In this document: positions 30,501 to 36,885 of the stretch, piece by piece
Layout of the letters: every line of letters starts with the position of its first letter
Numbering within the stretch: the first letter of the stretch is position 1
Source: an uncultured Pirellulaceae bacterium
GTDB lineage: Bacteria; Planctomycetota; Planctomycetia; Pirellulales; Pirellulaceae
Assembly (NCBI GenBank): GCA_937941455.1
Contig: CALDHM010000013.1
Span: 1 to 64,000 of the forward strand
Reading direction: 5' to 3'
Length of the DNA: 64,000 nt
Translations under genes and position numbers: made by a program
The notes under the pieces: generated by a model
The model's input: the letters and a program-made list of their open reading frames with translations, nothing else
What the model was told of the DNA's origin: nothing
Databases searched by the model: none

Positions 30501-31309
30501 GTGAACCTGCCGAGATCGTGGTTGTCGCTCAACCGGATCGACTGGTGCTGGCTTCGGCCGACGAGGCTGCTTTGAACAAATTGCAGGACTTGATCACCTT
30601 GCTCGTTCGCTCCTCCGGGGGGCGCGACCCGCGCGGGCCGCTGGCCGGGACCCGTAACTTCGACGTCTTTCCGCTAAAAAACGCCGGGGCCGAAGCCGTA
30701 GCGACCCAACTCAGGCAAATGTTTCGGGAATTAGCCACCGCCCGCCGCGGTTCCACCGCAACCGGTGGCGGAACCACACCTGTCGTTTTTGCCGCTGACG
30801 ATCGATTGAATATGCTCATCGTCCACGGCAGTCGAGCGGATCGCGAAGTTGTGGGCGAATTGCTGAAAATTCTCGATTCGGCAGACGTTCCTAACGCAGC
30901 ACTGTTGAATCAGCCCACGATCGTCCCGGTCCGCAATACGCAGGCCAGCCGAGTGCTCACGATCCTCAACAGCCTGTATCGCACGCAACTGACTTCGGGG
31001 GGGGGACGCAAGCAGATTTCGATTCCCGAGGGGATTTCGCCGGAAGTGGCCACCGTGTTGCAACAAGTCAACGCGGCCACAGCTGGTCCCGTGTTGACCT
31101 TGGGGGTCGATGAGATCACGAACTCCATCATCGTCATGGCCCCGCAACAACTGCGGGACCAGGTGCGCGAGGTGATCGAGCAATTGGACTCCGCAGTCGA
31201 AACATTGCCTGGCGAAGGAATCGAGATCATCAAATTCGAAAATTCTAGCCCCGAGCGGATTCAGAAGGCCTTGGATCTGCTGATGAAAAAACGGGGCGCA
31301 GGTCGCTAG
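24548..31309 (+). CDS. Giant exported protein of about 24 tandem secretin-N-like units, without a secretin barrel
   Basis: The 2253-residue protein is the largest in the window. The order is: signal peptide (about 1-26, ending SSAPAQ); a helical segment with LELSDQQRVEIASVVSEA; an STN-like domain (about 107-180, ending DKLLILVE); a Pro-rich linker (about 265-284); about 24 tandem units of 63-70 residues (about 284-1865); a second Pro-rich linker (about 1905-1985); and two longer secretin-N-like domains to the end. No secretin barrel, no membrane anchor and no lipobox is visible. GTG 24548 is preferred (GAGG 11 bases upstream, clean signal peptide); ATG 24503 is the alternative. It is divergent from gspD and precedes gspE, so it is probably periplasmic and tied to the T2SS. 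Function unknown. Confidence 0.88.
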   Translation: MSRLRFLLFSLFYIAALIGGSSAPAQDQDVVPDFDFFRLVHPEIADFLELSDQQRVEIASVVSEASAAIAAATPEARGQITADFQARIRGLITAEQRERLRQLPELRKLRFNFSSPKWEDVLRWFARQSDLSLVMGNVPPGDFNYSDNREYTPAQAIDLLNSILLTKGFTLVRRDKLLILVEIKDGIPDDIVPRVSFEELAKRGIYEIVTVAFSLGDKPVDAVQAEIRPVLGSYGKMSLLPNSRQLLVTETVGKLRAISLLIESVPSPAKPPAQPPEKPPEPSEVRSYPLGKLEPTGTLAALKQLAPSTIISADSTAGRIVVYGPISQLELVKAYLAQLEVAPDQAPDLPRVQSYELKGKFSEQRLLEQLAIAVPQAKYSFDAASGRLVALATNSQQDAIRDALEQMELVVDQDRGKSVQVFALRRASPSAVAEIVSAVSPAASVRADPATSTVVVRANENELAIIGQLIQQLEASGSRGEEQLTLRSFPFERLPPPEFIAELQKLVPQSKLQTDNINRTVLFIGLADDLAKVEMALQRLASAELPQPAKQLIEYDLSPAQIKLLESLWFQLDPAAGPLPKLADAAPDRLVVWVSPEQDKKLAELVEQIKQLQVSETEAEIKRYSIKGINPTTILQVLQTQVPQAQITPDPLGESITVLAAPDKQTKIATLVDRLKKETESLDPTKVEFYTLDPRWATTAKDMLAQLVPSAKATWNASTNQFTVIASETDHRRVAELLDKLRTNLTRPEVPRLVVYSLAAELRPRFAAILTAYANELPNVQVIADQRPGELAILASEAEHEIVARIITQISQPVVGAEAYVIASYPLGAADGEKLVELLRKVYPDIQIVIDEPGARLLIWAPAKVHEKITTTLQELNVAPSGNRGARILRSYRLNTDRAATILPLLQKFLPRMQITAGDNQSLLVAWGFEADHDLLKQVVIQINTPDDPSRLSVEFYELGDLAPQQASLMLTKLFPTAVVVPHQAAGLLTVLARNDQQVMIRSAIDRLRSTATPDGAPTVAVYRVDRVGSAAAVAALSRLVPEAQVVPGANPAQVIAFANATEHQRIQELLRLLDTDLSDIDGLSLKTYQLRQDLAAQVRPLLQAALPSLKMLGTDPNFFAVWARDDEHERLRALIADAEQQFAASAKTYHSYPLDQLTPAQARSALLAQIPSLAFVEHGDQRSLTVLATAAEHARTEKILAELAATVPQEIEKTIQTYALPETSLNLLVESLPENIKRQSNIRQDLESQALIITAQPAVHEQLAGLIPELASKLPKLERPLAKIYPMGAIAARDWQALVAQLAPTASVAVDPNSGSVVITAKPDIHERMAQLVAEFRDSITVSKAAIALRVSRADLKSVATALSALLPNCQITPDPTTKCLVVVGTDADLKVARTTIEQIDLHAPNETVSQVYPVPSGDATTLATALKSLVPSGVFVADPSGKAVLVLATAEEQTKIAATVNQWASDPNRALVSRAYPLQSIDAQAALTVIRTLVPGATAAIDPNSQTLVATATIPQHELIAQAVAELDRETTGQLSKIYPALGVPAREWQAVIKQMAPNSIVVADPNSNSLMVTAPAKTHRLLEQLEVEFRQFTAVDKSVRSYPLLSIDVTAAAESLAALLPDSKVVADKTAKALIVLASPADHQRVEETIKQIDQRGSDVELRSYLTAATPAESMARALRELFRNDPQVNVVAERDSRTLIAVARPAQHEMIAAMIADAERQATAPDRSRTLRTWPVTRSDGRTLADSLNRLFEKEKLPPLVSFDLGGKRLLALATPEQHDVIDRTVRQLSSEEQQFRVFKIQTIDANVAMTALNNFFRDEPVSSAPVLDMDFDSQSLMVRGTEFQMTQIQNVLQQLGETSVVSDLEARLGNSVRVLNGPRDWSEILEQVRQLWPQISPHRLRIVNPPGTAPTRPSAADTSPPPVAPQGREGALNLRDSQRPGVPVFELTSTKQGRASTRDVPPGQPVQDDQLLPPPIQQPGEPAEIVVVAQPDRLVLASADEAALNKLQDLITLLVRSSGGRDPRGPLAGTRNFDVFPLKNAGAEAVATQLRQMFRELATARRGSTATGGGTTPVVFAADDRLNMLIVHGSRADREVVGELLKILDSADVPNAALLNQPTIVPVRNTQASRVLTILNSLYRTQLTSGGGRKQISIPEGISPEVATVLQQVNAATAGPVLTLGVDEITNSIIVMAPQQLRDQVREVIEQLDSAVETLPGEGIEIIKFENSSPERIQKALDLLMKKRGAGR
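25400..30150 (+). repeat. About 24 tandem coding units of ~195-210 bases within the giant gene
   Basis: Each unit encodes the pattern [K/R/Q]xYpl, a helix with L..LvP, then a DP-type turn, a hydrophobic strand such as LVVLAT, and xxHxxIxxxIxxL. DNA identity between units is low, so the repeat is old. Units starting near 28396 and 29163 (KIYPMGAIAARDWQALVAQL and KIYPALGVPAREWQAVIKQM) are closer to each other than to their neighbours, which implies a later duplication of a four-unit block. Confidence 0.8.
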
Positions 31310-31807
31310 TGCTCTCGGCGTAGAGTCGGCCTGCCATTGGGCTGAAACAAGCCTGATTCTTGCGAATGAATTCCCGTGCCGCGGGGCATGCGCCCCAAAA
31401 AATTTCTGTTGAGCAGCTTGGCTGTTGCAATTCAACGGCTCGGCAGGTTGCCGTTTGACAATTCACTGCTAGGGCGGAGGGCGACCGGCAGGCTTTTGGT
31501 CGGGCCCGCGCGCCTCAGGGTTCGTTCTACGCAGAATGTGATCCCTAAAAAATTTTCAAAAAATGTCCGAAAAAAAATTTTTTGCGAAACCTTTTCGAAT
31601 TTCAAAAATCTCGAAAATCGCCGTGCTTGCGGGACAACCGGTTGTCGTTTTAGTACAATCGTAGGTATGAATAACGAAGTGGAGTCAGTGGACCTGGCTT
31701 TGCAGCAAAACTTGAGACTAACAGTGTTTTAGCTATGGGAGTTTCCCTGGGCCTGCGATCGAAAAATTTGCGTCAACGCGGTTTTTGAGCAGGCCTCACG
31801 TTAAATC
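31310..31807. other. Intergenic region upstream of the gspE operon
   Basis: This 498-base region holds a strongly AT-rich run with repeated A- and T-tracts (about 31548-31620, likely bent DNA), the palindrome and -10-like box listed below, and a possible 21-codon leader frame at 31667-31732 (MNNEVESVDLALQQ...). GspE translation begins 75 bases after that frame. No stable RNA gene is recognised. Confidence 0.55.
31627..31659 (+). promoter_or_regulatory. Candidate promoter and palindromic operator of the gspE operon
   Basis: TTGCGG (31627-31632) and TACAAT (31654-31659) frame a perfect 14-base palindrome, GACAACCGGTTGTC (31633-31646). The spacer of 21 bases is long for sigma-70. A repressor or activator bound to the palindrome would sit directly on the promoter. 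The same TTGCGG-N20-TATACT arrangement occurs before the giant gene. Confidence 0.4.
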
Positions 31808-33508
31808 ATGAATGGCGATATTTTGCTGGATAAGCTCGACGCATCTCTGATGCAGGTCGCTAAAGATTCGCAAATTCGCGATGGAAACCTGGAGCGGTTC
31901 GCTAGTGACGCCGGCTTTGCGTCCGTCAACGATGCGTTGCGGGCAATTGCCAACACACTGCAAATTGGGGTGGCCGATTTAGCCGAACGCCCTCCCGATT
32001 TGACGTGCCTGAACGGATTTCCCGCGAAAATCATCTATCGGCACAATGTTTTCCCCCTGTATCGCGAGGGAGAATCGATCGTTTTGGGGATCTCTAATCC
32101 CTTCGATTTGCAGGCGATCGACGCGGCCGGGGCAGCCTTGGCGATGCCTGTTGTTCCCGCCATTGTTTTCCCCGATGAACTGAATCGGCTGATCAAGACC
32201 CACCTTGGCCTAGGCGCCGAAACCATCGAGGGGCTGATCGCCTTGCAGCCCGAGAGCTCCACCGGCATCGAAATGCTCGAGGAAATCAGCGATGACGGTT
32301 CCGAGGATGCGGAGCAGGCCAAGCAGGCATCGGTGGTCCGACTGGTCAATGAGATTTTGTCGGAAGCTGTCGAGGCCCGTACCAGTGACGTCCATATCGA
32401 GGTCCACCAGACCGGCATCAAACTGCGTTACCGCATCGATGGAGTCCTGCAGCGTCAGCCGACTCCACCTGAAATCGATCGTTTTCGCAACGCAATCATC
32501 AGCCGGCTCAAGATTCTGGCGAAAATGAACATCGCCGAGAAGCGCGTACCGCAAGACGGCCGGATCAAACTCCGCGTGGGTGGACGCGAGGTGGATGTCC
32601 GCGTGTCGGTCATCCCCATGTTGTTTGGCGAAGGTATCGTGCTGCGGATCCTCGATAAATCCAAAATGGATTTTTCCTTGAGTGGCGTGGGTCTGTCCGA
32701 CGATTTGTATCGCGACTTTAAGCGGTTGATTCACCTGCCCCACGGCATCGTGTTGGTCACGGGCCCGACCGGCTCCGGTAAAACCACGACCTTGTACAGC
32801 GCGCTCAATGAAATCAAAAGCGAAGAAACAAAAATTATCACCACCGAAGACCCCATCGAGTATCATCTCGACGGGATCAACCAAATCCAAGTCAATCATA
32901 AGGTCGGTCTGACCTTCGCGGCGTGTCTGCGTAGTATTTTGCGGCACGACCCGGATGTGATCCTGGTCGGCGAAATTCGCGACTTAGAAACCGCTGAGAA
33001 CGCTACTCAGGCCTCCCTCACCGGTCATATGGTATTCAGCACACTGCACACGAACGACTCGGCCGGGGCGTTCATGAGGTTGAAGGATATGGGGGTCGAG
33101 CCGTTTCTGGTGGCGAGCACGCTGGAGGGGGTTTTGGCGCAGCGATTGATTCGTCGGCTATGCCCTGATTGCCGCGAGCCGCATCTACCGATTCGGGAGG
33201 ATATTCCGGAGGATTTTCCGTGGGAGCAGTATGAAGCGCACCGGCCAACGCTGTATCGCGCGGTCGGTTGCCGAGAATGCCGTGGGACGGGATATCGCGG
33301 CCGCATGGGCATCTTCGAACTGTTACTGGTCAACGAAGAAATTCGGCATCTTGCCTCCGAACGAGCTGCCACCAGTGAAATTCAAAAAGCCGCTATGCGC
33401 AATGGCATGCGGACACTCCGGCAAGACGGTTGGCGCAAGGTGCTGGAGGGCACGTCAACAGTCGAAGAGGTGCTGCGCGTAACAAAGTTTGACCATGTCG
33501 TGTCTTGA
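31808..33508 (+). CDS. gspE: Type II secretion assembly ATPase GspE
   Basis: The 566-residue cytoplasmic ATPase powers pseudopilus extension. The N-terminal N1E-like part (about 1-150) precedes the motor. Walker A GPTGSGKTTT is at about 318-327, the Asp box EDPIEYHLDG follows, Walker B is DPDVILVGEIRD (about 380-390), and the His box is FSTLHTNDS. The zinc site CPDC (about 452) plus CREC (about 488) marks the GspE/PilB group. Length matches the family. It is the first gene of the platform-pseudopilin operon and is 23 bases before gspF. The ribosome site at the ATG is weak. Confidence 0.96.
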   Translation: MNGDILLDKLDASLMQVAKDSQIRDGNLERFASDAGFASVNDALRAIANTLQIGVADLAERPPDLTCLNGFPAKIIYRHNVFPLYREGESIVLGISNPFDLQAIDAAGAALAMPVVPAIVFPDELNRLIKTHLGLGAETIEGLIALQPESSTGIEMLEEISDDGSEDAEQAKQASVVRLVNEILSEAVEARTSDVHIEVHQTGIKLRYRIDGVLQRQPTPPEIDRFRNAIISRLKILAKMNIAEKRVPQDGRIKLRVGGREVDVRVSVIPMLFGEGIVLRILDKSKMDFSLSGVGLSDDLYRDFKRLIHLPHGIVLVTGPTGSGKTTTLYSALNEIKSEETKIITTEDPIEYHLDGINQIQVNHKVGLTFAACLRSILRHDPDVILVGEIRDLETAENATQASLTGHMVFSTLHTNDSAGAFMRLKDMGVEPFLVASTLEGVLAQRLIRRLCPDCREPHLPIREDIPEDFPWEQYEAHRPTLYRAVGCRECRGTGYRGRMGIFELLLVNEEIRHLASERAATSEIQKAAMRNGMRTLRQDGWRKVLEGTSTVEEVLRVTKFDHVVS

Positions 33509-33531
33509 TGGCGGTGAAACGAGGATAGATC

Positions 33532-34752
33532 ATGCCCGAGTATGCCTTTGTTGCCCGATCCATTGATGGCAAAACGACCCGCGGTTCCATCACGGCGGAC
33601 TCGCGGAATGAAGCCATCAGCGAACTGCGGCAGCGCTCTTTGTATCCTCTGACGATCCGCGATGCCCAGGCCTCGCGCAGGTCGGGACTGGATTGGCTCC
33701 AGCAACACAAGGTGAGTGCCGAAGTACTCGCGGCTCACCTGTCGCAGTTGGCTGATTTGCTGGAAAACGGGGTCGCCTTGCTGGAGGCCCTCGATGTCCT
33801 CGCGCGTGAATCAACTCATGCGCGAATGGCGAAGACGTTTGGCGAGATCAAGGCGTTGGTCGCTGAAGGGGTTGCTTTTGAGGACGCTCTAGCGCGGTTT
33901 CCCACTCAATTTCCCGCGATGTGTATCAGCATTGTCAAAGCGGGCTCCGAAGGGGGCTTTCTCGAGGACGCCTTGCGACGCGTCGCCGAGTACCTGGAAT
34001 TACAAGCGGAGTTGAAGGGCCGCATCACGTCGGCTATGGCCTATCCGGCCTTCCTACTAGTAGCCGGTTTTCTTGTGACCCTATTTTTGATGTTGTTTAT
34101 CGTGCCGAGGTTTCAACAACTCTTCGATCGTCTGGAGGATAGCGGTGCGGGATTGCCCTTAATCACGCAAATCTTGTTGACGACGCGACTTATTATTCTC
34201 GAACAAGGCTGGTTGATTCTGTTGGCACTGGGAGGTATCGCTTTTGGTGCCCAGCAAGCCGCCAGTTCGGATTGGGGTAAGGCGCTGATCGACCGCTGGG
34301 TTTTGAAGTTACCGGTTCTAGGTGAGATCGTTCGGCAAGGCGCAGTTTCGCGATTTTGCCGGATCTTGGGAACGCTGCTGAAAAACGGCGTGCCGATGTT
34401 GCGGGCTCTCGAAATCAGCAGCAGGTCCACGGGCAATCAGCTTCTCGAGCAAGCGGTTACGAATTCAGCCAAGAGCGTTTCCTCGGGTGAGTCGTTGTCC
34501 AAGCCCCTGGGGACGAGTGGACTGATTCCGCCGTCGACGATGGCCATGATTCGCATCGCGGAGGAATCGAACACGCTCGACCGCGTCCTGCTCAAAATCG
34601 CGGATTCTATCGATAAAAAAATTCAACGCCAGCTCGACATTCTGGTACGGATGATCGAGCCGATCATGTTGCTGCTGATCGCTGCGGCGGTCTTGTTCAT
34701 TTTGTTGGGATTGCTGTTGCCGGTCTACGACATGAGCGATGCAATCGGTTAG
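33532..34752 (+). CDS. gspF: Type II secretion inner-membrane platform protein GspF
   Basis: The 406-residue protein starts MPEYAFVARSIDGKTTRG and has two T2SSF domains (about 65-190 and 268-392) and three membrane segments (about 168-190, 222-240, 375-400), the standard GspF/PilC layout. It connects the GspE motor to pseudopilin assembly. A GAGG ribosome site precedes the ATG. It is followed by 149 bases that carry an inverted copy of the palindromic element before gspG. Confidence 0.95.
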   Translation: MPEYAFVARSIDGKTTRGSITADSRNEAISELRQRSLYPLTIRDAQASRRSGLDWLQQHKVSAEVLAAHLSQLADLLENGVALLEALDVLARESTHARMAKTFGEIKALVAEGVAFEDALARFPTQFPAMCISIVKAGSEGGFLEDALRRVAEYLELQAELKGRITSAMAYPAFLLVAGFLVTLFLMLFIVPRFQQLFDRLEDSGAGLPLITQILLTTRLIILEQGWLILLALGGIAFGAQQAASSDWGKALIDRWVLKLPVLGEIVRQGAVSRFCRILGTLLKNGVPMLRALEISSRSTGNQLLEQAVTNSAKSVSSGESLSKPLGTSGLIPPSTMAMIRIAEESNTLDRVLLKIADSIDKKIQRQLDILVRMIEPIMLLLIAAAVLFILLGLLLPVYDMSDAIG

Positions 34753-34769
34753 AGGTTTTTACTTAAAGA

Positions 34770-34875
34770 CCAGGCTTTGTTCTAAAACGATGAACCAGAA
34801 CGCTTAGCATCCGGTTTTCGTGGAAACCGCAGGCTAGTGCCCTGCGTTTGACGGGTTTCGAAACAAAGGCTAGGA
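34770..34875 (-). repeat. Palindromic intergenic element, copy E, inside the T2SS operon
   Basis: A complete copy in the opposite orientation to A-D. Its outer ends are CCAGGCTTTGTTCTAAAACG and CGGGTTTCGAAACAAAGGCT. It fills the gspF-gspG spacer, so its transcript would fold as a long hairpin just before the major pseudopilin gene. Confidence 0.8.
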
Positions 34876-34901
34876 CACCCTGAAGACAGGAGAACTTACT
34901 T

Positions 34902-35366
34902 ATGAAACGTGCAGGTATGAGTTTGTTGGAAATCTTGATTGTGCTGTCGATTTTGGCAGTACTCATCGCGATCGTGGCTCCGCGGATTCTCGGGTCGCAA
35001 AAGAAGGCGGATATCAAGTCCACCAAGCTGCAAATCGCGAACATCGAAGAAGCGCTCAAATTGTACGCCGCGGACAATCGCACCTTCCCCACAACCGAAG
35101 AAGGCCTGAAAGGCTTGATTTCCAAACCCGACGACGAAAAACGTGCTCGCAGTTGGGATGGGCCCTATTTTGACGGCGAAGATGTCCCGGTGGATCCGTG
35201 GGGCAATGAGTTCCGCTACGAGTACCCCCCCACGAAGAACCAACGCGATTTCCCGGATCTGTGGTCGCTAGGACCCGATGGCATGGAAAACACTGATGAT
35301 GATATCGGAAATTTCTCGACGAGTAAGGACGGCGAGTCGGAAACGAAAACTAAATCAAACGATTGA
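34902..35366 (+). CDS. gspG: Major pseudopilin GspG
   Basis: The 154-residue protein has a very short leader MKRAG, then MSLLEILIVLSILAVLIAIV, the prepilin-peptidase site with Glu at +5 and the hydrophobic helix. The C-terminal domain has the GspG hallmarks TFPTTEEGLKGL, DGPYF, PVDPWGNEFRYEYP and an acidic LGPDGMENTDDDIGNF calcium loop. A polar tail (about 15 residues) extends past the normal end. It forms the pseudopilus shaft. A ribosome site (AGGAGAA) precedes the ATG. No prepilin peptidase gene lies in the window. Confidence 0.96.
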   Translation: MKRAGMSLLEILIVLSILAVLIAIVAPRILGSQKKADIKSTKLQIANIEEALKLYAADNRTFPTTEEGLKGLISKPDDEKRARSWDGPYFDGEDVPVDPWGNEFRYEYPPTKNQRDFPDLWSLGPDGMENTDDDIGNFSTSKDGESETKTKSND

Positions 35367-35388
35367 GCTTGCGACGCGTCGGCTGCAG

Positions 35389-36294
35389 ATGCCCTGCGAT
35401 GACGCGACGGGCTCTACCGATCAAAAGAGTCGGAACCCGAACATCGTTTCCATGATTGCCAAGTTCAGCGTGGCGACCCCTGCTTTTGGTGCCGAGGCTG
35501 CTGCGGCTGCCGGTTTGAATTCGTTCGCTGCCGTTCGAACGGAAATACGGCAAGTTCGCCAGGGGGAAAGAATTCCGGCGACGAACCATTGGCGGAGCGC
35601 TATCCCGCGGCTAGGGATATCCTTGATCGAGCTGTTGCTCGTCGTGGCCATCCTTTCGGTCGTGGTGGCGATCGCTTGGCCGTCGCTCCGTCGTCCGATC
35701 AGCAGAAACCATATCGAAACTGCGGCACGACAAGTGCAAGCGGATTTGCTCAAGGCACGATCGCTCGCCATGCGACAACGCGAGATGTTCGTGTTTTTCT
35801 ACCGCTATGATGCGGATCAGTATGTGATCAGCTCGCTGCGATCATGGCAGAAATCGGGGGTGCCGTCCGCGCTGGACTCGATCGAGGATGAGCGGACCGC
35901 TGAGTCAGCTACCGATCGCATCCGCGGCCTACTACCGGAAGGGATTCGGTTTGCGCGACAAGACAAATCGACGGCTGAGCTACAGCGTGAAGGAGTCCCG
36001 CAAGATTCCAATCGCGTCGATCGCGCAGAGTCGACCTCTGGCGATACCGAAAACAGGGCGTGGTCTGAGATGATTTTGTTCTTTCCGAGTGGTGGTCTGC
36101 AATCGAAGGTAGTGCAACTGGCCAGCGATCAAGGCTATCTCATCGAACTCCGACTCGATGGTTTTGGCGGGCGCATCCGAATCGAGAATTTGCGGCGCGA
36201 GTCGAGCGACGGGGAGACGCAACAGACAGCCGAGCGGCCACATACGCATTCTCCCGCCGATAAATCGAAACGCAAACCGGTCGAGGAGGAGTGA
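35389..36294 (+). CDS. gspH: GspH-like minor pseudopilin with an unusually long leader
   Basis: The prepilin motif RLG/ISLIELLLVVAILSVVVA and a GspH-like beta domain (LLKARSLAMRQREMF, MILFFPSGG, LELRLDGFGG-like) identify the pseudopilin. The start is uncertain. ATG 35389, 22 bases after gspG, places the cleavage glycine at residue 76 of 301, and ATG 35452 gives a 55-residue leader, while normal leaders are 5-25. A non-standard start closer to the motif (after GGGGAAAG near 35570) is possible. A reading from 35278 overlaps gspG and is unlikely. The C-terminal 40 residues are charged and probably disordered. TGA is followed at once by the next gene's GTG. Confidence 0.85.
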   Translation: MPCDDATGSTDQKSRNPNIVSMIAKFSVATPAFGAEAAAAAGLNSFAAVRTEIRQVRQGERIPATNHWRSAIPRLGISLIELLLVVAILSVVVAIAWPSLRRPISRNHIETAARQVQADLLKARSLAMRQREMFVFFYRYDADQYVISSLRSWQKSGVPSALDSIEDERTAESATDRIRGLLPEGIRFARQDKSTAELQREGVPQDSNRVDRAESTSGDTENRAWSEMILFFPSGGLQSKVVQLASDQGYLIELRLDGFGGRIRIENLRRESSDGETQQTAERPHTHSPADKSKRKPVEEE

Positions 36295-36885
36295 GTGGTG
36301 TCTCGGATACCCCAGTACGGTGAGCGTCCGCGCCGGCCGGGCTTTTCGATGTTCGAAGTCCTGGTGGCCATGGTGGTTTGTGTTTCGGGCATCGCGCTGA
36401 TCGTCGGTATCATCCAAAGTGCAGAAAATCTCTCGAAGAGAACGCAGACGAGGTTGATGCAACAACGTTTGTGCCAAAACCTGCTGAATCAAATCTTGTT
36501 GGGGATCACGGAACCTCGAGAAATTCAGCGGGAGGAATGTCCAGAAAACGACGAGTTTTGGTTTAGCGTCAAGGTCGATCGCTATCCCTATCTACCGCTG
36601 AACCGAATCGAGGTCGCTGTTTGGCCGAAAGGCAACGAGACGCCGGTTCCTCGCGCTCCACTTGCTCGCTCTGAAGGTGTCGCAGGGAGTACGGAAATCA
36701 AGTCTAGCGCACCAGAGAGCGAAATCAAGAAGTTCGTTTTGGTAAGTTTACTGCCGATCTCCGCAGGTGATCTCAAACACCAACTACCTGCCGCAGAAGG
36801 ACAAACGGGTAACGCGGAATCTCCCGCGAATCGCCGAAGTGATACGGCGGGTCCGCCAACGAAGTCGGGGGGACGAACTCAATGA
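36295..36885 (+). CDS. gspI: GspI-like minor pseudopilin
   Basis: The 196-residue protein starts at GTG 36295 directly after the gspH stop, with GAGGAGG upstream. The leader is cleaved at RRPG/FSMFEVLVAMVVCVSGIAL, with Glu at +5. GspI caps the pseudopilus tip with GspJ and GspK. The central part (about 75-115) is the small beta domain; the rest is polar and poorly conserved, with a Ser/Pro-rich tail. The assignment rests on the motif and on its order between gspH and gspJ. Confidence 0.85.
   Translation: MVSRIPQYGERPRRPGFSMFEVLVAMVVCVSGIALIVGIIQSAENLSKRTQTRLMQQRLCQNLLNQILLGITEPREIQREECPENDEFWFSVKVDRYPYLPLNRIEVAVWPKGNETPVPRAPLARSEGVAGSTEIKSSAPESEIKKFVLVSLLPISAGDLKHQLPAAEGQTGNAESPANRRSDTAGPPTKSGGRTQ

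Noticed and set aside
24548-31309. Calling the giant protein a secretin
   Set aside because: No barrel-domain signature such as VPGLGDIPVLG is present; only N-domain-like units are.
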